From assembly GCF_007896845.1 (NCBI RefSeq), contig NZ_VOHS01000012.1, positions 96,022 to 160,021 of the forward strand: a DNA stretch of 64,000 bases. Reading direction: 5' to 3'. Shown here one piece after another: positions 37,506 through 47,093 of the stretch. Origin of the DNA: Chitinophaga pinensis. Its GTDB lineage: Bacteria; Bacteroidota; Bacteroidia; Chitinophagales; Chitinophagaceae. Position numbers and translations under genes: made by a program. Position 1 is the stretch's first letter, and every line of letters begins with the position of its first letter. The notes under the pieces were generated by a model. That model searched no databases. It was not told the origin of the DNA and saw only the letters and a program-made list of their open reading frames with translations.

Positions 37506-37564
37506 GGCTGATGCTGATTGCTACGAACAATCTGTTTGTTTGCGACTAATTTATTTAGCAATAT

Positions 37565-37581
37565 TACTAATAATATTAGTA
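37565..37581. promoter_or_regulatory. 17-bp perfect palindrome upstream of imuA
   Basis: TACTAATA-A-TATTAGTA is symmetrical about 37573, in the divergent gap between imuA (minus, start 37505) and the AraC gene (plus, start 37690). Mutasome operons are usually under LexA or ImuR control, so this is a candidate SOS operator. Confidence 0.5.
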
Positions 37582-37689
37582 TTGTGCAGGCTATTTTTTA
37601 CACATTGCTTTTGTACAATCAATACACATTGAAAAGTATATAAAATCGATACCGGATGATAAATACCTTTGCATTTTAATAGCATAATA

Positions 37690-38561
37690 ATGAAGCCATT
37701 AACTGGTATTCCCACGCATACAATTCCGCAGCTTGAGCATGAGGGAATTTTCATGCGTTATTTCGATGAAACAATTACTGACAGGAATTATCTTCAACTC
37801 GTTCACCGGGATGATTTTTATCTGTTGGTATATCAGGAAAGAGGCCGGTCCGGGTTGTTCGTTGATTTTCAGGAACTGAGTTTTGAAGGACCTGCTGCTT
37901 TCATCATTTTGCCCGGACAGATTCACTATGGATTATCCAGTCAACAGTCGGCAGTTTTTCTGGTCGCCATCAACCGTCACCTGATCAATGAGCAGTACCA
38001 GTCTCTTTTCATCCGGCCATGGGAAATATTCAGCCAATGTCATTGACGGATACAATATCTTCCCTCTTAAAACAGACCCTGCTGCTGATGCAGGATACGA
38101 TGCAATGCAGGAATGACCTGCATTTTTATGATAATCATATCAGGCATCTCACAGAAAGTTGCCTTAGCATATTTGCATCCGTATATTATAAAGAGAAGAA
38201 TAATAATAGTCATAGCAGTATAAGAGCCATCGATATCGGCCGACAATTTGTGTCCCTCCTGATACAACATTTCAGAACAATAAAAAGCCCTGCGGCTTAT
38301 GCAGATATGCTGCATATTACTACTGATTATCTCAATGAAGCCGTAAAGGCAGCTACAGGAAAATCAGTTTCACACTGGATCCGGGAAACAGTTGTCACAG
38401 AAGCAAAACGTCAGCTATTTCATACAGCATTGAACATCGATGAAATAGCGTGGCAACTGGGCTATGAAGACTACAGATACTTCACACGTATATTTAAAAA
38501 AGAAACAGGTGTATCTCCGCAGCAATTCAGGGAGGAATACAGGCACACAGCAAATACCTGA
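37690..38561 (+). pseudogene. AraC family regulator, one apparent frameshift
   Basis: Restored length 290 aa. The N-terminal cupin part (MKPLTGIPTHTIPQLEHEGIFMRYFDETITDRNY...FIILPGQIHYGLSSQ) and the C-terminal AraC HTH (AAYADMLHITTDYLNEAVKAATGKSVSHWIRETVVTEAKRQLFH, IDEIAWQLGYEDYRYFTRIFKKETGVSPQQFREEY) are in different frames. They join if one A is added at 38024-38026, giving RPWENIQPMSLTDTISS. A TACCTTTG -7 box (37664-37671) lies 18 bp upstream of the ATG. It could regulate the SnoaL-like gene downstream. Confidence 0.8.
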
Positions 38562-38658
38562 CAGGCAATTACACGTCATCGTATACACATTACCCGGTTT
38601 TGTCCACCTTAACAGCAGAGGATTCGCGCGTACTTTGTCTGACAAAACCAAAGAACGC

Positions 38659-39051
38659 ATGAATAACTATAAAGCGCTTGTAAAAGAAGCATTCAGCAAG
38701 GTATTAATAGATCCGGCATTTAATGAAGAAATGATTGCCCGCTATTTTGATCCGTCTTATCGTCAGCTGGTAGATGGAAAGGAGTTGAACTATGAACAGT
38801 TTGTGGCACATATGGCCATGGTAAAACAGCGGACTACCCGGCTTGAATTTTTATATAATACGGTTATTGAGGAAGGGAATGTGGTGTTTACCAATCATAT
38901 CGTAACAGCTACCAAACCCAATGGAGAAATAGTCCGGACACACCTGATAGCCGAGTTTCATATCGCAAACGGAAAGATCACCTATTGCAGCGAATTATCC
39001 CGTTTGTTGAGTGGTGGAGATGAAGACCGTGATCTGGGATCTGCACACTAA
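38659..39051 (+). CDS. SnoaL-like/NTF2-fold protein
   Basis: 130 aa from the ATG at 38659; the upstream extension of the frame overlaps the AraC gene and is not protein-like. Pattern of the SnoaL-like polyketide-cyclase/NTF2 family: NEEMIARYFDPSYRQLVDGKELNYEQFVAHM, then VFTNHIVTATKPNGEIVRTHLIAEFHIANGKITYCSELSRLLSG. These small cone-shaped proteins bind or isomerise small molecules. Downstream of, and likely controlled by, the AraC gene. A terminator hairpin follows. Confidence 0.78.
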   Translation: MNNYKALVKEAFSKVLIDPAFNEEMIARYFDPSYRQLVDGKELNYEQFVAHMAMVKQRTTRLEFLYNTVIEEGNVVFTNHIVTATKPNGEIVRTHLIAEFHIANGKITYCSELSRLLSGGDEDRDLGSAH

Positions 39052-39068
39052 AAGCGTATCCGTGTCTG

Positions 39069-39100
39069 CCTGTCCGCCGCTAAGGGCCGGACAGGTATTT
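39069..39100 (+). terminator. Terminator after the SnoaL-like gene
   Basis: CCTGTCCG / CGGACAGG (39069-39076, 39088-39095) with loop CCGCTAAGGGC, then TATTTAT. It lies at the convergent junction with the AraC gene ending at 39099. Confidence 0.7.
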
Positions 39101-39896
39101 ATATCCTGCTGGGTGCCTGTCCGTACATCTTTTTAAAGGCATAGGAAAAGTGGGAAAGGTCTTCAAATCCAACATCAATATAGACATCGGAAGGAGCAAC
39201 ACCTTTTTCTTTTATCCGGTAATAGGCTTCCTGTAATCTCTTCTGTTGGAGCCATTTTCCCGGAGGGGTATTAAAGGTTTTTTCGAAATCGCGTTTAAAC
39301 GTAGACAGACTTCTGCCTGTCAGATAAGCGAATCTGTCCAGTGATACATTGAAATGAAAATTCTTGTTCATAAACCCTTCCAGATCTATTTTACCGGGTT
39401 CGCTGAGATCGAACAGAATATCTTTTAACTGCGGATTTGTCTGTACGAGTATCGCGATGGCCTCTTTTACTTTTAAGGATAGTAATACTTCATTGCCAGA
39501 CTGTAATAATTGATCATAGGGTTGTAAAGAATCCATGTAGTTCTTTAACAGCGCATGCGGACGTAAGGCGAAAAGCGGCACAGTTTGTACATGTTTGTCT
39601 GATGTATAACCATACTCCGCACCAAAGCTTCTCAATGTCTGCTGATCAAGGAAAATGGATACGTTTTTATAATCCCCGTTGGCAGGCGGGTGTTTGGTAA
39701 ATTTGATGAGTGTATTTCTTTTACTGAACCGGAATTCTCCCTCATTGAATTGATATTCCCTTTCACCATCATTCATGATGAGCGTACCTGCTATCTGGTA
39801 ACTGAATACATGTTCAGCAACAAACTGTTCTCCTTCTTTTGTTTTTGTATGATAGCAGGAATAACTGATCTGCTTTAATGGTTTACTATCACTCAT
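39099..39896 (-). CDS. AraC family regulator
   Basis: 265 aa from the ATG at 39896 (MSDSKPLKQISYSCYHTKTKEGEQF). N-terminal AraC_N-like domain (VFSYQIAGTLIMNDGEREYQFNEGEFRFSKRNTL), C-terminal HTH pair (VSLDRFAYLTGRSLSTFKRDFEKTFNTPPGKWLQQKRLQEAYY and SDVYIDVGFEDLSHFSYAFKKMYGQAPSRI). This is the pattern of AraC genes adjacent to SDRs in Bacteroidota. It lies directly downstream of the SDR gene, whose upstream region carries two direct repeats 22 bp apart, a plausible target. Confidence 0.9.
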   Translation of the reverse strand: MSDSKPLKQISYSCYHTKTKEGEQFVAEHVFSYQIAGTLIMNDGEREYQFNEGEFRFSKRNTLIKFTKHPPANGDYKNVSIFLDQQTLRSFGAEYGYTSDKHVQTVPLFALRPHALLKNYMDSLQPYDQLLQSGNEVLLSLKVKEAIAILVQTNPQLKDILFDLSEPGKIDLEGFMNKNFHFNVSLDRFAYLTGRSLSTFKRDFEKTFNTPPGKWLQQKRLQEAYYRIKEKGVAPSDVYIDVGFEDLSHFSYAFKKMYGQAPSRI

Positions 39897-39961
39897 ATAT
39901 TGCCGGATTAAAAAGTAAAAAAGCATAGCTGTCATGGCAACAGCTATGCGGATAGTTTGAA

Positions 39962-40798
39962 TTATTTGTTGTCGGCTGCATCAGTTGACTCACTCACTGA
40001 CAACCATTGCTCAAATTCTGCCTGTCTTGCTGCATTTACCTGTTGCAGTAATCCGGTAGCATCACTACCTAACACGAGGTGTACAGGAGGTGTTGGATGA
40101 TCTGCCAGATTAACCAATACTGCCGCTGCTTTGTCAGGATCGCCTTTAGGCACAAATTTACCGGTTTTGAAGATCTCTGTGCGCTGACCAATCGTGGTTT
40201 CATATCCTTCAACACTTTCTGCATAGGTCATTGAATCGCCGGCCCAGTCAGTACGGAAGCCACCCGGTTCTACGGCGGTCACTTTAATACCCAGTGCATC
40301 TACTTCTTTGGCAAGACCGTCTGCGAAACCGGAGAGTCCCCATTTAGCGCTTTGGTACATGGTCAGACCATTGCTGGTGATACGACCACCGATAGAGCTG
40401 ATCTGCAGGATCCTGCCGGAACGTTGTTTACGCATATAAGGTAACACAACTCTTGTAATTTCTATCGGTGCATACAGATTTGTTTCTAACTGACTACGTA
40501 CCTGTTCGTCTGTAAATGCTTCTGCTGCACCAATGATACCGAAACCGGCATTATTTACCAGTACATCAATTCTGCCAAAACGTGCAATGGTATCTTCCAC
40601 TGCCTTGCGTACCTGTGTATAGTCTGTGACGTCCAGTTGAACGGGGAATATATGATCGCCATATTGCTGAACGAATTCATCTAATTGTGAAGGATTTCTG
40701 GCTGTTGCTGCCACGAGATCACCTTTTGCTAATACTGCTGCTGTCAGGCTTCTGCCTAAACCTCTTGCGCTACCTGTTATAAACCATACTTTTTGCAT
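39962..40798 (-). CDS. SDR family NAD(P)-dependent oxidoreductase
   Basis: 278 aa from the ATG at 40798 (MQKVWFITGSARGLGRSLTAAVLAKGD, the TGxxxGxG cofactor loop). Classical SDR features: NNAGFG, catalytic Ser in ISSIGG, and YQSAKWG (YxxxK). Substrate unknown; the closest family pattern is ketoreductase-like SDRs linked to AraC genes. Upstream -7 box TACCTTTG (40823-40830, minus). Confidence 0.9.
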   Translation of the reverse strand: MQKVWFITGSARGLGRSLTAAVLAKGDLVAATARNPSQLDEFVQQYGDHIFPVQLDVTDYTQVRKAVEDTIARFGRIDVLVNNAGFGIIGAAEAFTDEQVRSQLETNLYAPIEITRVVLPYMRKQRSGRILQISSIGGRITSNGLTMYQSAKWGLSGFADGLAKEVDALGIKVTAVEPGGFRTDWAGDSMTYAESVEGYETTIGQRTEIFKTGKFVPKGDPDKAAAVLVNLADHPTPPVHLVLGSDATGLLQQVNAARQAEFEQWLSVSESTDAADNK

Positions 40799-40822
40799 AA
40801 CCTTTTGTTTTTGTTTACAACA

Positions 40823-40891
40823 CAAAGGTAGATAGCAGACCGTCCCGGCACTTTGTTGCACAGGTCAATTTACTTTGTTGTACAGGTCAAT
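40823..40891 (-). promoter_or_regulatory. SDR promoter with two 20-bp direct repeats (candidate AraC operator)
   Basis: On the minus strand the -7 box TACCTTTG is at 40823-40830. Behind it lie two near-identical 20-mers, ACTTTGTTG(C/T)ACAGGTCAAT as read on the + strand, at 40850-40869 and 40872-40891. Their 22-bp period is two helical turns, as expected for an AraC-family dimer. No TTG -33 box is present, fitting activator dependence. Confidence 0.65.
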
Positions 40892-40896
40892 ATTGT

Positions 40897-41943
40897 TTAT
40901 TGCAGATAGAGCAGGATTTCCTCCACCGTTTTTTTAGCCGTTCTCCCCACACCAATCAGCGTTGCGGATGCAAAGCCTGTCCATTGGCCATAGCCAACCA
41001 GCCAGAGGCCGGGAACGTCCATAGCAATGGTTTCATTGGTATGGATCCTGCCGTCTTCACGGGTAGCATTTAAAGGGGTCAGGTGCTGTAAAGCAGGAGA
41101 GAAGCCGGTACAGAAGATAACTGCATCAACAGCTGTTTCCTGTCCGCCGTTCCAGCCAATACCCTTTTCCGTAAAGTAATCAAACGCTGGCAGGGAGTGA
41201 TAAATATTCCGTTCAATCCCCTCTTTTACAGCGGGCACCTGCACAATATGCCCCAAAGCAGGCGCCTGATAAGTCCGCCCTTCCTGCTTTGCTTTATAGA
41301 CCATCGTCGCAACGTCAAAAAGATACCGGCCGTCTATTTCCCCGGAAAGAAAGGAAGGGGCTTCCTGTACAATCCATAGTGTACTGGCCACTTTGGATAC
41401 CTCTGCGAGGATCTGGGCGCCGGAATTACCTTCTCCGACAACAGCCACCTTTTTGCCGGCAAAGACTGTAGGGTTTTTATATTGAGCGGAATGTAACACT
41501 GTTCCTTTGTAAAGCTCCCTGTCTGGAATGACAGGTATGTAAGGGTTTACATAAGAGCCGGTCGCACTGATGACGGCCCGCGCTTTATAGTCCCCTTTAT
41601 CCGTTGACAGGATAAAGCTGTTTTCTTCTCTGCGGACGGCGGAAACCGTGACGGGTCTCTGTATCGGGAAATTATACCGTGCTTCATAGTTGCGCAGGTA
41701 ATCGATCGTCTCGTCCCTCGTAGGATAATAGTTATTCCCACCTGGCATGATAACACCGGGAAGCGAGCTCCATAAAGCAGGAGAGAAGAGTGTCAATGAG
41801 TCCCAGGTATGCTGCCATGCCCCTCCGGGCTTTGCCTCCTGATCAAGTATTATATAATTCAGTGTGGTCCTTCGCAGATAATAAGCTACCGCCAGTGCAC
41901 TTTGTCCTCCGCCAATCACTATAACATCGTATACCTTTTCCAT
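40897..41943 (-). CDS. ArsO-like FAD/NAD(P)H-dependent monooxygenase
   Basis: 348 aa from the ATG at 41943 (MEKVYDVIVIGGGQSALAVAYYLRR, FAD GxGxxG motif). The second Rossmann motif is GKKVAVVGEGNSGAQILAEVSK. The stretch PGGAWQHTWDSLTLFSPALWSSLPG with YPTRDETIDYLRNYEARYNFPIQRP matches the ArsO subfamily found in arsenic resistance operons. That link is supported by an arsC remnant immediately upstream on the same strand. The substrate (an arsenical or other) is not proven. Confidence 0.82.
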   Translation of the reverse strand: MEKVYDVIVIGGGQSALAVAYYLRRTTLNYIILDQEAKPGGAWQHTWDSLTLFSPALWSSLPGVIMPGGNNYYPTRDETIDYLRNYEARYNFPIQRPVTVSAVRREENSFILSTDKGDYKARAVISATGSYVNPYIPVIPDRELYKGTVLHSAQYKNPTVFAGKKVAVVGEGNSGAQILAEVSKVASTLWIVQEAPSFLSGEIDGRYLFDVATMVYKAKQEGRTYQAPALGHIVQVPAVKEGIERNIYHSLPAFDYFTEKGIGWNGGQETAVDAVIFCTGFSPALQHLTPLNATREDGRIHTNETIAMDVPGLWLVGYGQWTGFASATLIGVGRTAKKTVEEILLYLQ

Positions 41944-41977
41944 ACTTACTGCTTTAAACCCAGGCTTTGCCTGATTG

Positions 41978-42290
41978 TTAGAGATACTGACCTGCAAAGA
42001 CGCCTGCATATGCTTTGAGCTCATCCCGTATACTGCGGAACACATCCATTATTTCTTCAGAAGTGCCTGTTGCTTTCGCAGGATCCGGGAAATTATGATG
42101 GAGTTGCAGCGTATAAGAAGGAAGAGACGGACAGCTATGGCAGTATTCACTGACATTATTGGAGGTATGTCGGGATATATCTATACCATCTTTCTGCCTA
42201 ACAGTGATTGCTTGCGGATTTACGCCATGCGTTTCTACACCTGCACTGCATACACCTGCTTTGTCTCCCGCAAAGTAGCCTCATTTTGCG
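41978..42290 (-). pseudogene. Decayed arsenate reductase (arsC, thioredoxin-coupled type)
   Basis: On the minus strand, upstream of the ArsO-like gene, one frame reads GDKAGVCSAGVETHGVNPQA, then ITVRQKDGIDISRHTSNNVS, later FPDPAKATGTSEEIMDVFRS and IRDELKAYAGVFAGQYL before the stop at 41978-41980. This is the low-molecular-weight-phosphatase-type ArsC family. The N-terminal catalytic CTGNSCRSQM region is unrecognisable, and the middle (with the CDxAxExCP cysteines) is mostly deleted and replaced by a short out-of-place stretch. So it is a real remnant, not a single-base artefact. Confidence 0.72.
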
Positions 42291-42390
42291 CTTTGGTCAA
42301 TAGATCCGTTTCACTCGCTTCTATATCGCAATATTACGATGGCGGAGTCAGATCTCCAAAAAGGGAATGATTACCGGTAACAGATTGAAT

Positions 42391-42439
42391 TTTGCAGATC
42401 TCACAAACATGGTACCTTTGATAATACCAGTTGCTGGTA
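42391..42439 (+). promoter_or_regulatory. AraC promoter with palindrome at the start site
   Basis: TTTG (42391-42394), 18 bp, TACCTTTG (42413-42420). Immediately downstream lies the dyad TACCAG-TTG-CTGGTA (42425-42439) at the expected transcription start, a candidate auto-repressor site. A second palindrome TTACCGGTAA is at 42371-42380. Confidence 0.55.
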
Positions 42440-42480
42440 ACTATTAGTTTCACTTTCGTATTTTGTTTTAGCAGCATAAC

Positions 42481-43386
42481 ATGATCGAGAATACCTCCTT
42501 AGACAATTTTTACCAACGGGCAACCGCTGATCTTCCTGACGGCCTCGAAAAGGAGATAGGACATTTTAATGTTTTTGAAGCCGAAAAACTGTACGACAGA
42601 AAGACGGGTAACCGTATTATGCCTTACAGCCGGAGAGATTATTATAAGATCAGTCTGATATTGGGGCGCAGCAGAGCTGAGTACGCAGATAAGGTGATTG
42701 AGATTGAAGACAGTGCATTGCTCTTTGCTACACCAAGAATTCCTTATCACTGGGTGCCTGAAGATGATCAGAAAGGGTTATTCTGTATTTTCACGACAGA
42801 TTTTCTCTCAAAGAATAATGCAGGCGTCGTGCTGGATGAACTGCCTATCTTTAAACCGGGGGCATTACCGGTGTTCAGGCTGACGCCGGAAGCAGTTACT
42901 GAACTCGAATATATTTTCCGTAAAATGCTGCGGGAAATTGCCGGTGATTATGCGTACAAATATGACCTGTTGCGCAATCTGCTGCTGGAAGTCATTCATT
43001 ATGGACAAAAGTTGCAACCCATGTCTGTATTGACTACTCCGCAGAATGCAGCCGACCGGATTTCTTCTTTGTTTACGGAGTTACTGGAAAGACAATTTCC
43101 TTTGGAATCGCAGCATCAGCGACTGGAACTACGTACCGCAAAAGACTATGCCGATCGCCTCGCAGTGCATGTCAATCACCTCAATAAAGTACTGAAAACT
43201 AAAACAGGTCGTACAACGACAGACATCATCAGTGACCGGGTGATACAGGAGGCCAAGATCCTGCTAAAAAGGACAGATTGGCCTGTTTATGATATTGGCT
43301 ATACTCTCGGATTTGATGATCTGGCCCATTTTTCAAATTTCTTTAAAAAGCATACGAAGATTACCGCACAAAGCTTCCGTTCTTAG
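42481..43386 (+). CDS. AraC family regulator
   Basis: 301 aa. N-terminal AraC_binding-like sensing domain (about residues 20-160, with ALLFATPRIPYHWVPEDDQKGLFCIFTTDFL), C-terminal HTH (TAKDYADRLAVHVNHLNKVLKTKTGRTTTDIISDRVIQEAKILL and VYDIGYTLGFDDLAHFSNFFKKHTKITAQSFRS). Divergent from the arsC/arsO group, convergent with the amidohydrolase; a strong shared terminator follows. The target is unknown, possibly the divergent ars remnant. Confidence 0.9.
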   Translation: MIENTSLDNFYQRATADLPDGLEKEIGHFNVFEAEKLYDRKTGNRIMPYSRRDYYKISLILGRSRAEYADKVIEIEDSALLFATPRIPYHWVPEDDQKGLFCIFTTDFLSKNNAGVVLDELPIFKPGALPVFRLTPEAVTELEYIFRKMLREIAGDYAYKYDLLRNLLLEVIHYGQKLQPMSVLTTPQNAADRISSLFTELLERQFPLESQHQRLELRTAKDYADRLAVHVNHLNKVLKTKTGRTTTDIISDRVIQEAKILLKRTDWPVYDIGYTLGFDDLAHFSNFFKKHTKITAQSFRS

Positions 43387-43433
43387 ACATTTCCTTCGTT
43401 TAAATCTGCTTAGTACCGGTATTAAACCGTTAC

Positions 43434-43477
43434 TACACCGCTATTTCTCCGTTCCGGAACGAAGAAATAGCGGTGTA
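43434..43477. terminator. Bidirectional terminator between convergent genes
   Basis: Perfect 15-bp stem TACACCGCTATTTCT / AGAAATAGCGGTGTA (43434-43448, 43463-43477); the loop contains GTTCCGGAAC, itself a palindrome. Confidence 0.8.
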
Positions 43478-43511
43478 ATAGCGATATGGTGTGGTTTTAA
43501 TGGTAGAAGTA

Positions 43512-45286
43512 TTACTTATACTGATATCCACCGTAAAAATTCACCGGAGACCATGCCGGAATAGCTTTTGGCTGCGCTGGTGCGACAGCTCTGAATTCGC
43601 CTTCACCATACACGATCTTTCCGTCCAGAATAGTCAGCAGTGAATGGATATCCCTGATTTTTGCGGCATCTGTTTTCAGATAATCATCGCTCAATACAGC
43701 CAGATCTGCGAGATAACCTGCTTTCAGGGTACCTTTGTCGCCCTGCTGATTAATAAGACTGGCGCTACCCTGTGTATATAGTTTCAATGCGGTAAGACGA
43801 TCCAGTTTGTTTTCATTGGCAGTGTAGTCATGTCCGCCGATGGTTTTACCGGTAGAAAGCCAATATAAGGCCACCCATGGATTATAACTCGCAACTCTGG
43901 TACCGTCAGTACCTGCGCCTACTTTCAGTCCCATATCCAGCATCTGACGGATCGGAGGGGTATTACGGGCAGCCTGTTTGCCATAACGGGCCACGAAATT
44001 CTCTCCCTGAAAAGCCATGCGGTGCTGGATTGATATACCGCCATTTAGTGCTTTAATACGTCTCAGATTTTCTTCGGATACGGTTTCCGCATGATCGAAG
44101 AACCATGACAATCCATTTAATGGATTTTCTTTATTGACTTCTTCAATCACATTAAGAAACCGGGTGATGGACTCATTATATGTGGCATGCAAACGGAACG
44201 GCCATCTGTTTTTTACCAGTACCGTCAATACTTCTTTCAGTTGTTGCTCCATAACAGGTGCAAGGTCCGGGCGTGGTTTATTAAAGTTCTCGAAATCTCC
44301 GCCGGTGGCAACCAGATTTTCTCCACCACCTTCAACAAAGTATTCCGTTTCAGCTTCCTGCCCGTGCTGGTGCTCTATATCCACCATACTGATCCATTTC
44401 TGATAATCCTGTAATTCCGAACCTGCTTTCTGCGCAAACAGATAGTAGGGCAGGCGAACCGTCAATTGTCCCAGCTTAAACAGCGAGTCAGTGATGCCAT
44501 AATCATCCGGGAAGTTCTGGAATCCACCGCCTGCATCCATTACACTGGTAACCCCCAGTCTGTTCATCTCTGTCATAAAGCCGAGGGTGGAATTACCTTT
44601 TCAGCAGGTGTCAACTCAGGTAATTTAGCCAGTGTTGAATAGAGGATATAGGCATTGGGTTCAGCCACCAGCAAGCCGGTAGGTTGTCCTTCGGCATTTT
44701 TCTGTATCAGTCCGCCGGCAGGGTTAGGCGTCTGTTCATCGATATGTAATGCCTCAATACCTGCTTTGTTCAGATAGGCATGCGCATAGAGGTATAAGAT
44801 GAATGCCGGTGTATTACCAGTTGCTGCATTGATCTCTTCCAATGTCGGCAGCCGTTTTTCTTCAAACTGGTATTCATTCCAGCCACCGACCACTCTTACC
44901 CACTGACCTTTGGGTGTTCTCTCCGCCTGCTCTTTCAGCATCTGTAAGGCCCTTTTTAATGACTTCACGCCATCCCATCTCAATTCGGTATTATAAAATC
45001 TGCCTGCTCTGATAACATGCAGATGCGAATCATACAATCCGGGAATAATGGTACGTCCGTTTGCGCTGATCACTTTCGTATTTGTCGTTTTTAGCCGGAG
45101 AATATCAGCATTGTTGCCTACTGCAATGATCCTGTCATTGGCAATGGCAATCGCCTGTGCCTGTGGTTGCGCATCATCCAGTGTAATAATGTCCGCATTG
45201 TGAATGATCAGTGTCGGGTTTTGCTGCGCCTGCACAGAGAGCATCATTCCCATAACAGCAGCAAACAATAGCATCGTTTTTTTCAT
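43512..45286 (-). pseudogene. Exported YtcJ-like amidohydrolase, one apparent frameshift
   Basis: Restored length 591 aa from the ATG at 45286, with signal peptide MKKTMLLFAAVMGMMLSVQAQ. Amidohydrolase family 3 (YtcJ/NfdA-like): NADIITLDDAQPQAQAIAIANDRI, the metal motif GLYDSHLHVI, HAYLNKAG, RLHATYNE, WFFDHAE and the late AGTDGT Asp. The break lies near 44591-44594; adding one A to the coding strand gives EKVNSTLGFMTEMNRLG across the join. Such enzymes hydrolyse N-formyl or exo-amide compounds; the substrate is unknown. The single lost base may be a sequencing error. Confidence 0.82.
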
Positions 45287-45572
45287 GTGTTGTCGTTTAA
45301 AGTGAAGGTCAGGCAAGCCTTTCCCTGATGATAATGCAAAGCTAGTCAGGAGAGCAGGAGAAGGCAATCGTGAATTACGTTGAATAGTTGTCTGATTTAT
45401 CGAAAGGAAGGAAAATCGATGATATGTACAATTATCAGGTCATGTTGAAACGGAGATTCTATTATCAAGAAAATTATTTTCAATGTGTTTTTTTATTCAC
45501 GTGATATAATTTATTGATTTAAATTGCGTGTAACGTGCTTTGCTTTAAAATTTATCTTATGAAATTTTAGTA

Positions 45573-47091
45573 ATGACAAACACCACCATTATTTGTGATC
45601 TCAAAGATTTACGAGCAGATCTGCTCTCATTGTTTAAAGAAGAATGGTTAATCTCAGATGAAATTGCGGCGTCAATATATGACGACGTATTGGTTGACTA
45701 TTTTGACAAATTTCTGCCAACAACACATTTTGTTATTGAGTCGCCTTATGTGGACCGGGTATATAGGGATAGCTATTATTCTTATTACTCAACTAAGTTG
45801 GGAGACTATAATAAGAATTGTATTAAGGTATCCTTTTTGAAAATCCAATTCAGGAAGAGGACTTTAGGGAGAATGATAAGTTAAAAAATTTGCAGCAACA
45901 TTATTGGGGTTTTATGGTATTGCGACCAACGATTCCATATGTAATCGGGAGATCTGTTATTAATCCTAAAGCTTTCAAAGAAAGTGGATTTCTTAGTGTG
46001 TTATCTTCCTATCCGGCAACTGTTAATGGCGTTGAACTTACTGCATTTGGTTTTCCTCATTCTTCTCAGGATACTGAAATGATCAGCTGTGCTGAAACCG
46101 CGATATGGGCCATTATGGAATATTTTTCTTCTAAATATCCCGAGTATAAGCCATCGCCACCATCAGCAATTATTCAAGTAACAAAAGACAGATCAAATGT
46201 TCGGCAGATACCTTCAGAAGGATTACAGATTGAACAGATTAGTTTTGCGCTAAGAGAGTTTGGGTTTGCGACAAAAATATATTCAAAGATGCATTTTGGA
46301 AAGGATGCATTCAGACGTTTGTTTTCTACTTACGTGGAAAGTGGATTGCCGCTTATTGCTACGATAGATAATAATGCGAATATAGCACACGCAATGGTCG
46401 TTATAGGACATACTCCTACTGCCGAGGATCAAATCGATAAATTGCCCGTCTCAATAGAAGCTGATCCCCGCCTGAACGCAATTATTCAGCAAAAAGAGAT
46501 TAAGTTATTTGACAATGATGATATTGAGCGTCAGTTTGTTTTTGTAGATGATAATATGTCTCCATATCAATTGCAGTTATTTGACTCTCCAGCTCAACAT
46601 TATAACGACCGAGCCTGGGCGGCGTGTAAGGTTGATCATTTTATAGTGCCAATGTATCCTAAAATGTATTTGGACGCTGTTCAGGCCAAAGAGCATATAA
46701 AAACGCTATTATTAAAAAGAGAATACCCAATTCAAAAAGGTACAGAAATATTTATAAGGGTATTTATGACTTCTAGTCGGTCATATAAAGATTCTCTGGT
46801 TCGGGATACGAGTTTTCAACCAGATATTAAAGAGATTATTCTGGAAATACTAATGCCCAAATTTATTTGGGTAGGGGAGATTTCCGATAAGTCAGATGTA
46901 AAACAAAATTAGCACATGGACTTTTTATTCTTGACGCAACGGAGCCTAACATAGAAAGTTATAAAGCTTTAATCTTTGGAGGATATAAAGAGTTGTTTTG
47001 TTATCCCGATTCTCAAAGCAGAGAATTGGTAAAGAATGATTTATCTTTAGGAAAGTTTAATATTTATACAAGAAATTTAAATGGATTTTAA
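45573..47091 (+). pseudogene. Papain-fold (C39-like) cysteine protease-like protein, two apparent frameshifts
   Basis: Restored length 506 aa. Residues 1-100 are an unfamiliar acidic N-terminal region. The middle holds a cysteine-protease-like core: the nucleophile region EMISCAETAIWAIMEYFSS, a long substrate region, the His in NIAHAMVVIGHT, and an Asp/Asn motif in FVFVDDNMSPY. Breaks: 45825-45826 (AA, one A short; repaired reads NCIKGILFENPIQEEDF) and 46905-46908 (AAAA, one short; repaired reads KQKLAHGLFILDATEPN). Base composition is markedly more A/T-rich than the flanks, suggesting transfer. The target and family name are unknown to me; C39 is by pattern only. Confidence 0.62.
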
Positions 47092-47093
47092 TA

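Noticed and set aside
41975..42370. A 131-codon open frame on the + strand
   Set aside because: It is the antisense of the arsC remnant and has an unnatural Cys/Arg/Tyr composition.
34860..46910. Programmed frameshifting or transcriptional slippage at the broken genes
   Set aside because: The runs are only two to five bases long, the sites are many and unrelated, and no slippery motif with a downstream structure is shared.
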